Shown: piece by piece, positions 1-11,256 of the stretch
Numbering within the stretch: position 1 is the stretch's first letter
How the letters are laid out: each line of letters begins with the position of its first letter
Assembly: GCA_002105175.1 (NCBI GenBank)
Contig: MCGE01000010.1
Location: 682,001-746,000 of the forward strand
Source: Absidia repens
Lineage: Eukaryota; Mucoromycota; Mucoromycetes; Mucorales; Cunninghamellaceae
Length of the DNA: 64,000 nucleotides
Direction of reading: 5' to 3'
Position numbers and translations under genes: made by a program
Notes under the pieces: model-generated
The model's database searches: none
What the model was told of the DNA's origin: nothing
What the model saw: only the letters and a program-made list of their open reading frames with translations

Positions 1-139
1 TCTCCTTCCTTCTCTCTTTATCGTAAATCAGAAAAAAAAAAACCGAAGCATATTGATTTCATACTCAAATGGCGAACAACTAACCGATTTACTTGTCATC
101 TTGCTTTTAAATTTTCGATGGGACATAGGTTTATAATCC

Positions 140-1230
140 ATGCAAACCATCAAGTGTGTTGTTGTTGGAGATGGGGCTGTTGGGTAAGTGAAACCGAAAA
201 AAATGCTTGAAAAAAGTACTGACACACTTCCTGTTGCTATCCTATTCACTCTCTTATTCCAATAGAAGTAAGCCCTTGTCAATAAAAGAGAATTACTACT
301 ATTTTTTAGACTAAGTACTAACCAAACTGTTTGTATTTGTTTCACTTTGTAGAAGTAAGTATCTCTTCAAGACGCAAACACCTTCCTTCCAAGCAGATCT
401 GGCTTGTCTATCGAATATGCACATACTCATAGTCATCCTTATTTTTACCTCCTTTTAGACCTGCCTTTTGATCTCTTACACCACCAACAAATTCCCTTCC
501 GAATATGTACCTACGGTAAGATAGATGAAGAAAAAGCAGCAGTGGATCAGCGTAGATGGGCTGGATGGTACTAACGCAATTGCTTTGTGGTTTTAGGTAT
601 TTGACAATTATGCGGTAACAGTAATGATTGGTAGGTCATGTTGTATGTCGAAGGATTTTGTAGCGAGGGGACTCAACTCGTTTTTATTTTTTTTCTAGGT
701 GACGAACCATACACGTTGGGACTTTTCGATACTGCTGGTATGAACTTGGTTTTTTTTTTTTTTTCATCCTATTTTATTCGTCCTTCCCACTGACCCCTTC
801 TCTGTTTATATTATAACTGTTAAAACTTACAGGCCAAGAAGATTATGATCGCCTTCGTCCATTATCCTATCCTCAAACTGATGTCTTCCTTGTATGTTTT
901 TCGGTGACTTCACCTGCATCATTTGAAAACGTCAAGGAAAAGTGGTTCCCCGAAGTCCATCACCATTGTCCTGGTGTGCCATGCCTGATTGTTGGTACAC
1001 AAATCGATTTGCGTGATGATCCAAATGTGAACGAAAAATTGGCTCGACAACGACAACGTCCTATCACTTTTGACGCTGGGGAGCGTTTGGCTAGGGAATT
1101 AGGTGCCGTCAAATATGTAGAATGCTCGGCCTTAACACAGAAGGGGCTGAAGAATGTTTTTGATGAAGCTATTGTTGCCGCTTTGGAACCACCTGTCAAG
1201 AAGAAGTCCAAGAAGTGTACCATTTTGTAA
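140..1230 (+). CDS. CDC42: Rho-family GTPase Cdc42
   Basis: Small GTPase that controls cell polarity, actin and polarised growth at the plasma membrane. Exons: 140-183, 266-267, 353-354, 459-515, 597-630, 699-737, 833-1230, together 576 nt or 191 residues, the usual Cdc42 length. Visible motifs are the P-loop GDGAVGKT, the effector loop YVPTVFDNYAV, the switch [26 protein letters not shown], a lysine-rich tail and a C-terminal CTIL box for geranylgeranylation. The effector region and the SYPQTDVF stretch mark it as Cdc42 rather than Rac or Rho. The codons for Gly-Lys of the P-loop are split: exon 1 ends in GG and the exon at 459 starts with ACC, and the missing AAAA comes from two 2-nt exons, each in the context AG/AA/GTAAG. 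Without them the frame breaks. It converges with the phosphatase gene downstream; AATAAA signals lie at about 1444-1515. Identity is near certain; the micro-exons are inferred. Confidence 0.95.
266..267 (+). other. candidate 2-nt micro-exon 1 of CDC42
   Basis: The dinucleotide AA is flanked by a good acceptor (pyrimidine-rich stretch ending AATAG) and a donor GTAAGC. It supplies two of the four bases needed between ...GG (183) and ACC (459) to encode Gly-Lys-Thr. This is inference from frame and consensus only. Confidence 0.6.
353..354 (+). other. candidate 2-nt micro-exon 2 of CDC42
   Basis: A second AA follows a strong acceptor (branch-like CTAAC at about 319, T-rich tract, TTGTAG) and precedes a perfect donor GTAAGT. 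With the copy at 266-267 it rebuilds GGA AAA ACC (G-K-T). Using only one of the two would shift the frame. Confidence 0.6.
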
Positions 1231-1324
1231 TCGGGATCTCATAGTTTAGTTTAGTATATCACCCTGTCTCCCTTGTTTTCCCTCTAGTTTATTCTCTCAC
1301 CCGCGTCTCCTATACACTCCATTT

Positions 1325-1355
<31 letters not shown>

Positions 1356-1858
1356 GACAAATGAATTTCCTCTATCTCTATCTCTATTTTATATATAATA
1401 TATACTTTTTTTGACCCAACGGACTCCCCCCTTTTTTTTTACAAAATAAAAACACACACACCCTTCATCAAATTTGTCTTCTTTATTTATTTTATTTTGA
1501 TATGTCTTCAATAAAGTAACCACACATAATGTTCATGCAATAATATACAGTAAAAGGGTGCTTTCAAATATATCTTTATTATATCTTTATTTCAACCTAA
1601 AAACGAACGCGTATATAAACATACATTATATAGTAGCCTTCATTGTCATCGTCTTTTTTTTTTTTTTTTTTTTTTTGTTTGTTTGGTCTTCTTCAATAAA
1701 ACAACTGCAACCACACATTCACATCATAGTATATAGTAACAAAGTCATTTCAAAAACGTGTTTATTCAAACGTCAAAATAAGGAATACAAATAGAAAATT
1801 AATAAAAAAGATCAACTACCACTACTGCTATCTGTAACGTATGTAATGTATATATCAA

Positions 1859-3412
1859 CTATAAAAAGTATTGACTGCCCGGTCCAGCCGAATAGGAAGC
1901 ATCGCCTTGAGTATCATTTTCCAAAAATATCCTAAAATCAGACTCCTTAATGGTGGTTCGATCATCCGGTACTTTTAAAAGAGCTGCTTTGTTTCCACAT
2001 CGATAACAATAATTTGGGGCAGACCAAAGAGTGACCAGATTTTTATTTTCAAACGGATAGTTGTAGCCTTCATCCACCAATTGGTGACTCCGGACTATTA
2101 GCTCCACACCATTATTGCGACAGAACTAGGCACATGCAAATATAAACAAAAGAAAAAATAAAAACGGTAAGATAAATAAAAGGAAATCATCAGTAAGTCA
2201 CCATCTTCACTTTTTTTTTTTTTTTTTTTTTTTTTTTTGGCTTTGGCACTTACGGCATCGGTCGGCAAGTGACCAAAAAGAAATCCACCGCCACGAGGAC
2301 TAATGGCCCAAGAGTCCACTTGAGATTCAGGATCGGACCATAATAGATCTAAGAAACAACAAAATCAAAGATGAAGCAATTCAACAACATTCCAAATTTC
2401 GGTCGCAAAGATTCCTTATTAAAAAAAATTCATCTTACCACAAGGGCCACCAGTTTGAGGCAATTCTTGCATACGGAATAAAGTTCTACAGGTTGTAATA
2501 AATAAAATCAGCCAAGACAGGTGAAATCATCATCACAATCAACTTACCTTATGGAGTCAATAGTAGGTAGTTCAGGTGAGAGACCACCATGCACACAAAA
2601 TATAGAGCCATCAATAATCTATACATATATACCAACCCCCCAGGTAACAAAAACCCCGTCTCTTCATTCAGTATCATTTCTCTGAGAATCATTAATTCAG
2701 CTTACCGCAGCCAGTGGTAAATAATCAAAGACAGTACAGCACCACTCCCACACTTTCGAACTTTGATATTTCGACAGGCATTCATCTACAATAACAAACG
2801 ATCAATCGGTTTTTGGTTCAACTCCAAGATGTGTCGCAGCACCCACCTCCCATCCACACTGCTCCCCTCCCCTTTTTTTTCAATTTCATACCATAGAATC
2901 CATATACTCGAGTGACTTGACGCGATTCATGGTTTCCCCTCGTCAATGTGATTCTGTCCGGATACCTTCGAAAAAATGATAATTCAATCATGTGATCCTG
3001 TTAGTAGCCATTTGTTTGTTCGTTCTTTTTATCTTGAGTAACCTACTTGACCTTCAGTAACAATAAGAGCGTCAGTGTTTCCAGAGAGTAACGACCTCGG
3101 TCCACAAAGTCACCCTAATCAAATCCAAAAACACCAACTGAGTTCAACATAGCTATTCTAAATATTGTCACAAACGCTACTTACCATGAAGATATAAGAT
3201 GTAGAGGGAATATCACCACCCACTTCAAAAAGTTTTAGCAAGTCATAAAACTGACCGTGAATGTCACCACATAAAGTTACAGGAGAATGGACAGGCACCA
3301 CAGTTGACTCTTCAGCTAAAATTTCACGTACTTTGTTGCACAGTTGTCGCATATGTGATTCAGGAAGGTATTTACAACTCTTTATGGACTCGATGCAAGC
3401 ATCAATATCCAT
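1859..3412 (-). CDS. PP2A-class Ser/Thr phosphatase catalytic subunit (PP6/Sit4- or Ppg1-like)
   Basis: Metallophosphatase that removes phosphate from Ser/Thr. Eight exons (3412-3185, 3114-3047, 2965-2892, 2785-2706, 2618-2548, 2485-2439, 2348-2254, 2125-1859) give 309 residues, the family's normal size. The metal and catalytic motifs are all present: [26 protein letters not shown] and [11 protein letters not shown]. The C-terminus is YFL, the conserved end of PP2A, PP4 and PP6 that is methylated in PP2A. The stretch WAISPRG resembles PP6, while the rest is about equally close to PP4 and Ppg1, so I leave the subfamily open. One intron joins after KV-K with a GTAGGT donor, which is needed to avoid an in-frame stop. 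The upstream spacer is shared head-to-head with EFL1. Family certain, subtype uncertain. Confidence 0.9.
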
Positions 3413-4673
3413 CTTGAAGGTGTGTTGTAAAAATAAGTAACGATACAGGAGAGAGAGAAAAAAAAAGCAACAAAAAAAGTAAAGGGTAACAAAGTATATA
3501 TATATATTTATATATATACTATATGTATAGATATATGTACAATAAAGAAAATAGCAAAGGGCGACAGATAGTTCAGGAAGAAAAACGTTAAATAAAAAAA
3601 ATAAAAAAAATAAAAATAAACTAAAGACTAAAGCGGAGATTACAAAATTTGACCGCATTACAAAACAATTTAGGAAGGGATGGGAGGGATTCTAAAACAA
3701 ATATATTAGTGCATATACTATACTGAAAAGTACAATGTGCCATACTCTACGAACGTCAATCCTAATAACTAGGGCGACGGAAGGTAAATACTCGAGCGCT
3801 TTGTTCTATGACTATAAAGTATGGTAATTGCAGCCAAATGCAGCATACCATAGAAATATGATCAGAACAGAAAAGTCATAGTGGGCCAAACCAATGAGTA
3901 TAAAAAATGGCGGAGGGTAAATAATAAAACAGTATATGATGAATAAAATGATGGAATAAGGGGTTGCAGTAAAACTTTTGGTAGAATGAATAGAAAATAA
4001 AGCAGATCATTAAATAATATAAGTATCTCCTTTACCTTCAGTGCAATCACCCATCACAAAAGATGGTAAGATCAAATCTATGATCCGACCATTCAAGAAA
4101 GAGACATTATTGCTGGCATCCTTCCGCAGGGGGAATAACCATTCCAGTAGACGTGTTAGCGGACAGTGATTTTATCTGTATCAAGCCATGAAGGTCATTT
4201 GATGCCCTACGAGATAGAAAAACAGAGATGAGAATTCGTTTTTATTTTATTTTAATAAAAACGAACAAACCATAAGGGCTTGTGGGCAGAGGTGTAAAAT
4301 AAGTAAAGAAGAGACCATATAGGAAGACCTATATAATGAAGTTATTTTTGTACTGACCATCCACGCCGTAATTATAAGCTCATTTGGCTCTTTTGAATTT
4401 TTTTTTTCTTCTGAGTATAATAATATACAATTATATTTCTAGTAGGGTTGCTTTGACCGCCTTGCCCGATTAGAATATGATAACCTAGACAGCACTACAG
4501 GCTATCTTCTGCTTATGCCTTCGACTTGACTCAGGCAAACCAATGCTTCGGAGTGTGAATATTATTATTGTCAGGCTGCGGCTTTTTTTTCCTTTTTTCT
4601 TTTTCACACTTTTTTTTTTTTTTTTTTTTTTCTTTTCTTTTCTTCGTAACCACTTCAAACAACAAACAACACT
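3413..4673. other. intergenic spacer, divergent phosphatase/EFL1 promoters
   Basis: AT-rich region without a supported gene. It contains (TA)n runs near 3495-3535 and a long T tract at about 4609-4631 followed by CTTTTC repeats just before the EFL1 start, the pyrimidine leader typical of genes in this window. Short open frames here have no family features. Confidence 0.6.
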
Positions 4674-7600
4674 ATGCCGGCCATTACACCAGCTCAAATC
4701 GGCCAGCTACAGCGCAACAACAAAAATATCAGAAATATCTGTATTTTAGCTCACGTGGATCATGGCAAGACTACCCTATCCGATTCTTTATTAGCCACCA
4801 ATGGCATTATATCTTCCAAAATGGCGGGCAAGGTGCGCTATCTCGATTCAAGAGAAGACGAACAAGAACGTGGTATTACAATGGAATCAAGTGCGATCAG
4901 TCTCTACTTTAAGCTTGTCAAATCAGTTCAACAAGAAGGTCAAGGTAAAAAAAAAAGCAAAAACGCTGATCAAAGGAGGGGGGGCGGAATCTATTTTTCT
5001 CTTGGTTACTCACCACGTCCAATTTTTTATGCAACTTTAGACACACTTACACCAGTGACAAGCGAATATTTAATCAACTTGATAGATTCGCCCGGTCATG
5101 TTGATTTCTCTTCCGAAGTCTCGACGGCATCTCGTTTGTGCGATGGTGGCCTAGTGCTTATTGATGTCGTGGAAGGCGTGTGTACCCAGACCATATCAGT
5201 GCTGCGACAGGCTTGGATTGACAAGGTGCGGCCCATCCTGGTTCTGAACAAGATGGATCGTCTTATCGTTGAACTGCAATTAACTCCTCAGGAAGCCTAC
5301 CTTCATTTGAACAAGATTTTGGAACAAGCCAATGCGATTATGGCAACCTTCTTTACCGGTGATTGGATGGAGGATGAAGCAAGAAAGATGACAGCGGATC
5401 AGCAACAAAAAGAGGAAAACAACGAAGCGGATGATAACGATGCGGATCAAGCTGGAAAAACATATGATTGGAGTATGGAGGAACGGGATGATTCGGATAT
5501 TTACTTCGACCCTGCCAGGGGTAATGTTATCTTCTCCAGTGCCATTGATGGTTGGGCTTTTAGGTATGTTAACGTATCATAGTATGGTGATTCAATCGTA
5601 TATATATATATATTCATATGACCTATTTTGATTTCTTTTACGTATTAGAATCCAACAATTTGCTGTTATTTATGCCAAAAAATTGGGTGTCAAGGATGGT
5701 CTGTTACAAAAATGTCTTTGGGGTGATTATTATTTCGACCCTAAAACGAAACGGGTGATTCAGCAAAAGCATCTCAAAGGTCGATCTCTGAAGCCAATGT
5801 TTGTGCAATTTGTGCTTGACAATATCTGGGCTGTCTATGATAGTGTGGTGGTGCAACAGTAAGTATCTTTTCAATTATCTAGTAAAAAAAAAGGGGCGGT
5901 GGTGGTGGTGGTGGTTCGTATGATCATGATACTCATACACTATATATGTATATATATTTATTTGCAATTAGAAATCGCGAAAGGACTGAAAAGATCGTGG
6001 CCGCTCTCAACATCAAGGTGCTCCCTAGGGATCTTCGTTCTCGTGATACACAAACCTTACTGACGGCTATCTTCTCTCAATGGCTACCTTTATCAACCTG
6101 TGTCCTTTTGTGTATTGTTGGTCAGCTACCTCCTCCAAGTGATGCTCAACGTCTACGATTGCCCAAAATTCTCAACCCTGATTTACAACACAACGATAGC
6201 GAACTTCTAGCACCAACCAACAATGTGGAAAAAGCTCTTTATTCTTGCGACACTTCCGATGAGGCTCCTGTGGTGGCGTATGTCAGTAAAATGTTTGCTG
6301 TTCCCACTGATCTTTTACCTGAAAACCGACGAAAACAAATGACAGCAGAAGAAATGCGCGAACGAGGTCGACAACAACGAATCTTAAGACAGCAACAGCA
6401 AGAACAACAAAGAATGGCTGAAAAAGTAGAAGATGGTGGAATCCCTTTGCGACCTGAACAACTAGCAGCTTTGGAACAACAGGCGGCAGAATTGTCAATG
6501 AATGATACTGATCAGGAAGTCGATACCACCAATGATGATGAAGCCGCTATCAAGACTGAGCATTTGATTGGATTTGCAAGACTTTACTCTGGCACCATTC
6601 GTGTTGGACAAACTCTCTATGTAATGGGTCCAAAGTATGATCCCAATGAACCGGACCGACACTGTACTGAAATCACTGTGCAATCCTTGTATCTGATTAT
6701 GGGCCGGGATTTGGAGGCGCTGCCAGAAGTTAGTGCAGGCAATGTATTTGGCATTGGCGGGTTGGAAGGTCATTTATTGAAAAACGGAACATTGGCAAGC
6801 ACTAAAACAAATGTGATGAATATGGCTGGTGTGTCCCTGGATTCAGCTCCTATTGTGCGTGTGGCTTTGGAACCTGAAGACCCTACAGAAATGAACAAGC
6901 TGGTGGAAGGACTGCGATTACTCAATCAGGCTGACCCTTGTGTGCAAGTGATGTTGCAAGAAACTGGTGAACATGTGATCCTAACGGCCGGTGAATTGCA
7001 TTTGGAACGTTGTTTACGTGATTTGAAAGAACGATTTGCCAAGATCAACATTCATGTCTCGCCTCCTATTGTGCCCTTCCGTGAAAGTATTGTGATCAAC
7101 CCTGAAGTGCCTATGGTCAAGGAAGTGAATACCACTACTGATACCGATACTGGATATACCACTGCCACTGGTACCGGAACGACTGGTACTGACAATGTAC
7201 CCAGTGCATCTACGATGGTCCCTCGAGGTACCTTCTCTCTCACTACCTCATCCAAATTGGTGACACTTCAAGTACGTGCGGTGCCCCTTCCTCCTAAAGT
7301 GACTGAACTACTGACAACTCATACTGCGACCATCAAAAATATTGTGGAACAAAAACTGGCAAAGAAAAAGGTGCTTTTGAAAAAATCAACTTCAACAACA
7401 GCTGACGATATGGATGATGACAAGAAGATACTCGAATTGAAGGACGCTGGTTTGGACAAAGTGCTCACTGGTGCAGAACTGCAAGACCTTTTACGTCAAG
7501 AATTTGCCAAGGCGCAAAAAGAAGGAGGACCATTCTCTGCATTGTGGGATGATGTTGTGGATCAGTAAGTATAAAAATAAATAAAAGGGCAAAAAATTCA

Positions 7601-8836
7601 TGGTTAACGTTGTAATTTTTCCATTCTTTTTCTTCACGTAGTATCTGGGCTTTTGGACCCCGTCGCATTGGATCAAACTTGCTTGTCAATCGTGTTCCAG
7701 GATACATTAGAAAACCATTTTTTGATACAGCCTTAGCATCAACCTCGGCAACAGCGGTAACAGAATCATCAACAACTTCAGTAGAACAAGGTATCGCAGA
7801 AGATCATGCGGACGAAGTCATCAAATTGGAACAAGAGGATGAAGACGACACTGTGATCAAGGCCCTGTCCATTCTTGATGTTGATTTCCATATTCATACT
7901 GGCTTCCAACTCTCAACATTGACTGGTCCGTTATGTGCTGAACCTATGACAGGTGTTTGTTATATAGTTGAAAACATCACGATCAATAAAGAAGCGATGA
8001 TTGGAGCAAATGGGGAAATGATGGATGGTAAATTAGAGAAAAAGACAAGGAGAAACACAAGGCGAAAAAACATGATATATTTACCAGTATTTTGTACTCT
8101 TAAATAGTTCGATCAAAATTGGGTCTCGTTCAAGGTCAAGTTATTTCATGCATGAAGGATGCTTGTCGTCAAAGCTTCTTGGATTGGTCACCTAGACTTT
8201 TATTAGCTATGTATACGTGTGACATTCAAACATCTGGTAAGAAGAAGAAAAAGATTGTCATGTTTTTGTTGTGATGGAATGAATCTGATACTTATATATA
8301 TTGTAGAGGATGTTCTTGGACGCGTTTACGGTGTGATTTCCAAGCGAAAAGGCAAGATTATTTCGGAAGATTTGAAGGATGGAACTCCTTTCTGGCAAAT
8401 CAGCGCATTACTACCTGTGATTGAAAGTTTTGGTTTCTCGGACGAAATTAGAAAACGAACCTCGGGTGCTGCTAGTCCTCAGTTGGTGTTTAGCGGGTAA
8501 GTAAGAACTACGGTGCAAGAGAGCAAGTAAACATCTAACTGACCTATTTTTTTTCTTTTTTTTTTTGTTCTCTGCAGATTTGAAATGCTGGATCAAGATC
8601 CATTTTGGGTGCCTACTACTGAAGAAGAACTTGAAGATTTGGGAGATAAGGCTGATCGTGACAATTTAGCAAGAAAATACATGGATAGTGTCCGCAAGCG
8701 AAAGGTAAATTATTTTTGACAAAGGAAACTGTAAATAGGACTTGTATTGATTACTGGTTTTTTAAACTAGGGAATGTTTGTGGAGAAGAAATTGGTGGAA
8801 CATGCTGAAAAGCAAAGAACATTAAAAAAGAATTAG
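4674..8836 (+). CDS. EFL1: elongation factor-like GTPase 1 (Ria1/Efl1)
   Basis: Cytoplasmic EF-2-like GTPase that works with Sdo1/SBDS to release Tif6/eIF6 from pre-60S ribosomes. Exons: 4674-4944, 5041-5563, 5649-5858, 5972-7564, 7642-8027, 8108-8236, 8307-8496, 8578-8704, 8771-8836, giving 1164 residues, normal for Efl1. G motifs are AHVDHGKTT (residues about 25-33), [16 protein letters not shown] and NKMD. EF-2-like domain II follows, then the ribosome-binding domains ([11 protein letters not shown]). It lacks the EF-2 diphthamide loop and carries an acidic, glutamine-rich insert between the G domain and domain II, as is typical of Efl1 rather than EF-2. The 96-nt intron 4945-5040 has no stop and is a multiple of three, so simple ORF calling would translate through it. 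A 7-residue-scale Thr-rich insert lies near 7125-7200. Confidence 0.94.
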
Positions 8837-9009
8837 ATTGTAGTTTAGAATTTATGTGCTTCGCTTCCTTGTATATTTATGCCATCCCTTCTCTTTCTTT
8901 TTTAAATTTCATTTTATGCATTATATTTTTTCCCAAATAAAAATTCTCAGACATTTCTTCCCTTGGTCTTTTTTTTTTTTTTTTTTTTTTTTTCCCTACA
9001 TTTCATATA

Positions 9010-10271
9010 ATGTGTGGTAGATTTTGCTGCTCCCTTTGTCCTTCCGATCTGAAAAACAAGTTGACCAACAATGGTTTGGATGTGAATCACGATGAATGGG
9101 TTGATCAAGATAAGTACCGACCTCGGTATAACGTTGCTCCTCGAACATTTGTCCCGGTAGTTCGACAGAACGATGACAAGAATCAACTTGTTTTGCAAAC
9201 TATGGTAATGAAAAGGATGTCAATACAGATTTGAACTCGAATAGTTTATAAATATTGCTTTTTTATAATAGAAATGGGGACTCATACCTTTTTTTTCCAA
9301 GACCATGCCTGACATGCAGGTAAGGAAAACTATAATTGCTTCCTATATGACTACGCCTCTCAACTATCCTCTCAACTCGCCACTTTTTTCTCTTTTGGAA
9401 TTTTCAAACTTAGCCAATCAATGCCAGGGATGACTCGTTATTGGAAGGCTCACCGATGTATAACAAGGCCAAGAATGACAAACGATGTATTGTAGTTGCG
9501 GATGGGTAAGGTATACTACATAACTGTCACAAGAACACGTTGACTTATCATACTTCTTTATCAGCTTTTATGAATGGAAAAAGCTAGGCAATGGAAAAAA
9601 GGCACCTTACTACACGAAACGAAAGGACGGTCAATTGATGTTATTCGCTGGGTTATATGACATATCTCACCCTCAAGATTGGGATCAAGATATTTTGTAC
9701 TCAACCACTATTGTGACCACTGGACCATCTTCATTTTTTTCTTTCTTGCATGATCGCATGCCTGTCATTTTGGAGCAAGACGAGGCACGTCAATGGCTGG
9801 ATCCTACTCTTCCATGGTCGCCTTCTTTGGCGAAACTGATGAAACCATATCAAGGCGAATTAGACTGGTAAAATGAAAATGTAGACATAAAAAGGTCAAG
9901 TAGTATTGATTAATTTTTTATATATGTATAGTTATCAAGTGACAGACAAAGTCGGCCCCGTATCCAACGAATCCTCCGACTTCATCATTCCTGTAGATTC
10001 TCTCAAAGGTTCCATCTCAAGCTTCTTTGGCAAGCCTTCCTCCTCTCCCGTATCATCGTCAACCAAATCATCACCAGACCAATCAGCTAAGTTATCATCA
10101 CAGCAACCACAGAACCAACAACAACAAAAGACGACTATACAAACGAACAAACGCAAAGCTCAAGATGAAAACATGGAAAAAGACATCAACAAGAAGATCA
10201 AATCAACAAGTACGCAGCACAAAAAACAGGATAAAAAAAAACATATTACCAATTTTTTCAATAAAAAATGA
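9010..10271 (+). CDS. HMCES: SRAP-domain abasic-site DNA-protein crosslink protein (HMCES-like)
   Basis: SRAP proteins shield abasic sites in single-stranded DNA at forks by forming a covalent link through Cys2. Exons 9010-9204, 9272-9319, 9414-9505, 9565-9867 and 9932-10271 encode 325 residues. The protein begins MCGR, so Cys2 is available after Met removal. The other active-site elements are present: YNVAPR, INARDD, GFYEWKK (catalytic Glu) and HDRMP (catalytic His). The C-terminal third is low-complexity and lysine-rich with two PCNA-binding-like motifs, SISSFFGK and the extreme terminus ITNFFNKK. The fourth intron has a GTAAAA donor; reading through it would add a stop one codon later. The short spacer from EFL1 (8837-9009) contains AATAAA and a T tract that serves as leader. 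Function by family; PIP motifs inferred. Confidence 0.93.
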
Positions 10272-11256
10272 TCAAACCATCTCTTTGCCCTTTAGTGATC
10301 AATTGTCTTCAAATGGTATTTGTGTGTAAAATTGTCGGTGATCATGGAAATTAGTTGGGTGTTTATCCTTATTTTATTAGCTGAAGATGGTAAGCTGTTT
10401 GATATTTGTATTCGATCATTTTGAAACTGATTGGAAACCTTTTCCATTACTCATTAGATATATTAGGGGCCAACGCACGATGGAAAGGTATCAGTTGTTG
10501 AGAAGCAAAATTGATTGACGATGTCGTTGATATTACTACCTTTTTCTTTTCTTTTATAGTTTATATAGAATGATGGTAGTTATGATACAAGAATCTGGGG
10601 GGGGTTTTACTAGGAATATGGCTCGAATATGTTGTCAAATCCTTGCTTATGTTCTTTGTGTCATGCTGAAGACTTCAGCACCGGATTTTTTCAATATTGC
10701 CCGGTTCACGTTACTGGCCTTCGTTTTTTATCACTTGACCTCTCGCCCCTCCCTTCCCCTCATTTCTACATTTTTTATAGTTAGTGCTCTTTCTACAGCT
10801 AGAAATAGTTATTAAATAGATCCAAATAAAGACTTCTCTTTTACTACAATTATGTGTTTTTACTATTATTGTTATTTATTGCTTACATTATATTTTACTA
10901 GACATGTCAAGTCGTTGGCACTTGCATTGTTTTTAAAATGAAATTGTTTTCAAGAGCCCTTACTTTATAGAACTTACACCTCCTTAGGATAGTATAACCC
11001 CAATATGCGCGATCCAGTGTTACATTTTTTTTTTTTTTTTTTTTTTTTGGAGTTTTGTGATGTGCGTTTTTAGGCGGTGTGTTGAGGCGAAATTTGGCGT
11101 GGGGTGACTTTTTGGAAGTGGGAAATTATTAATTACGGTTGGCTTTGAATTGGGGCAGGATTTTACGTAGTCGGGGATTCATGGATTCATTTTTACCTTC
11201 CCCTTTTATTTTCTTTTTTTTTCTTTTTTCATCTATAGAAATTACGACATTTAATC
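10272..11256. other. intergenic spacer
   Basis: Contains one weak candidate for a very small spliced gene (10344-10573), AATAAA at about 10826, an oligo-T run at 11024-11048 and the pyrimidine-rich leader of the EF-hand gene (about 11205-11235). An 81-codon open frame at 10570-10815 has no recognisable features. Confidence 0.5.
10344..10573 (+). CDS. possible tiny spliced membrane peptide (29 aa)
   Basis: Three exons (10344-10389, 10458-10487, 10560-10573) with good donors (GTAAGC, GTATCA) and acceptors (TCATTAG, T-rich TTTATAG) join in frame to a 29-residue peptide. It starts with a hydrophobic stretch (WVFILILLA) and ends with a charged segment. I recognise no family. The intron signals are better than expected by chance, but such a short frame could equally be a non-coding RNA or coincidence. 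It has no pyrimidine leader before the ATG. Confidence 0.22.

Noticed and set aside
10570..10815. 81-codon frame with hydrophobic parts
   Set aside because: No family match; start lies inside a possible exon of another frame; ends in AT-rich spacer.
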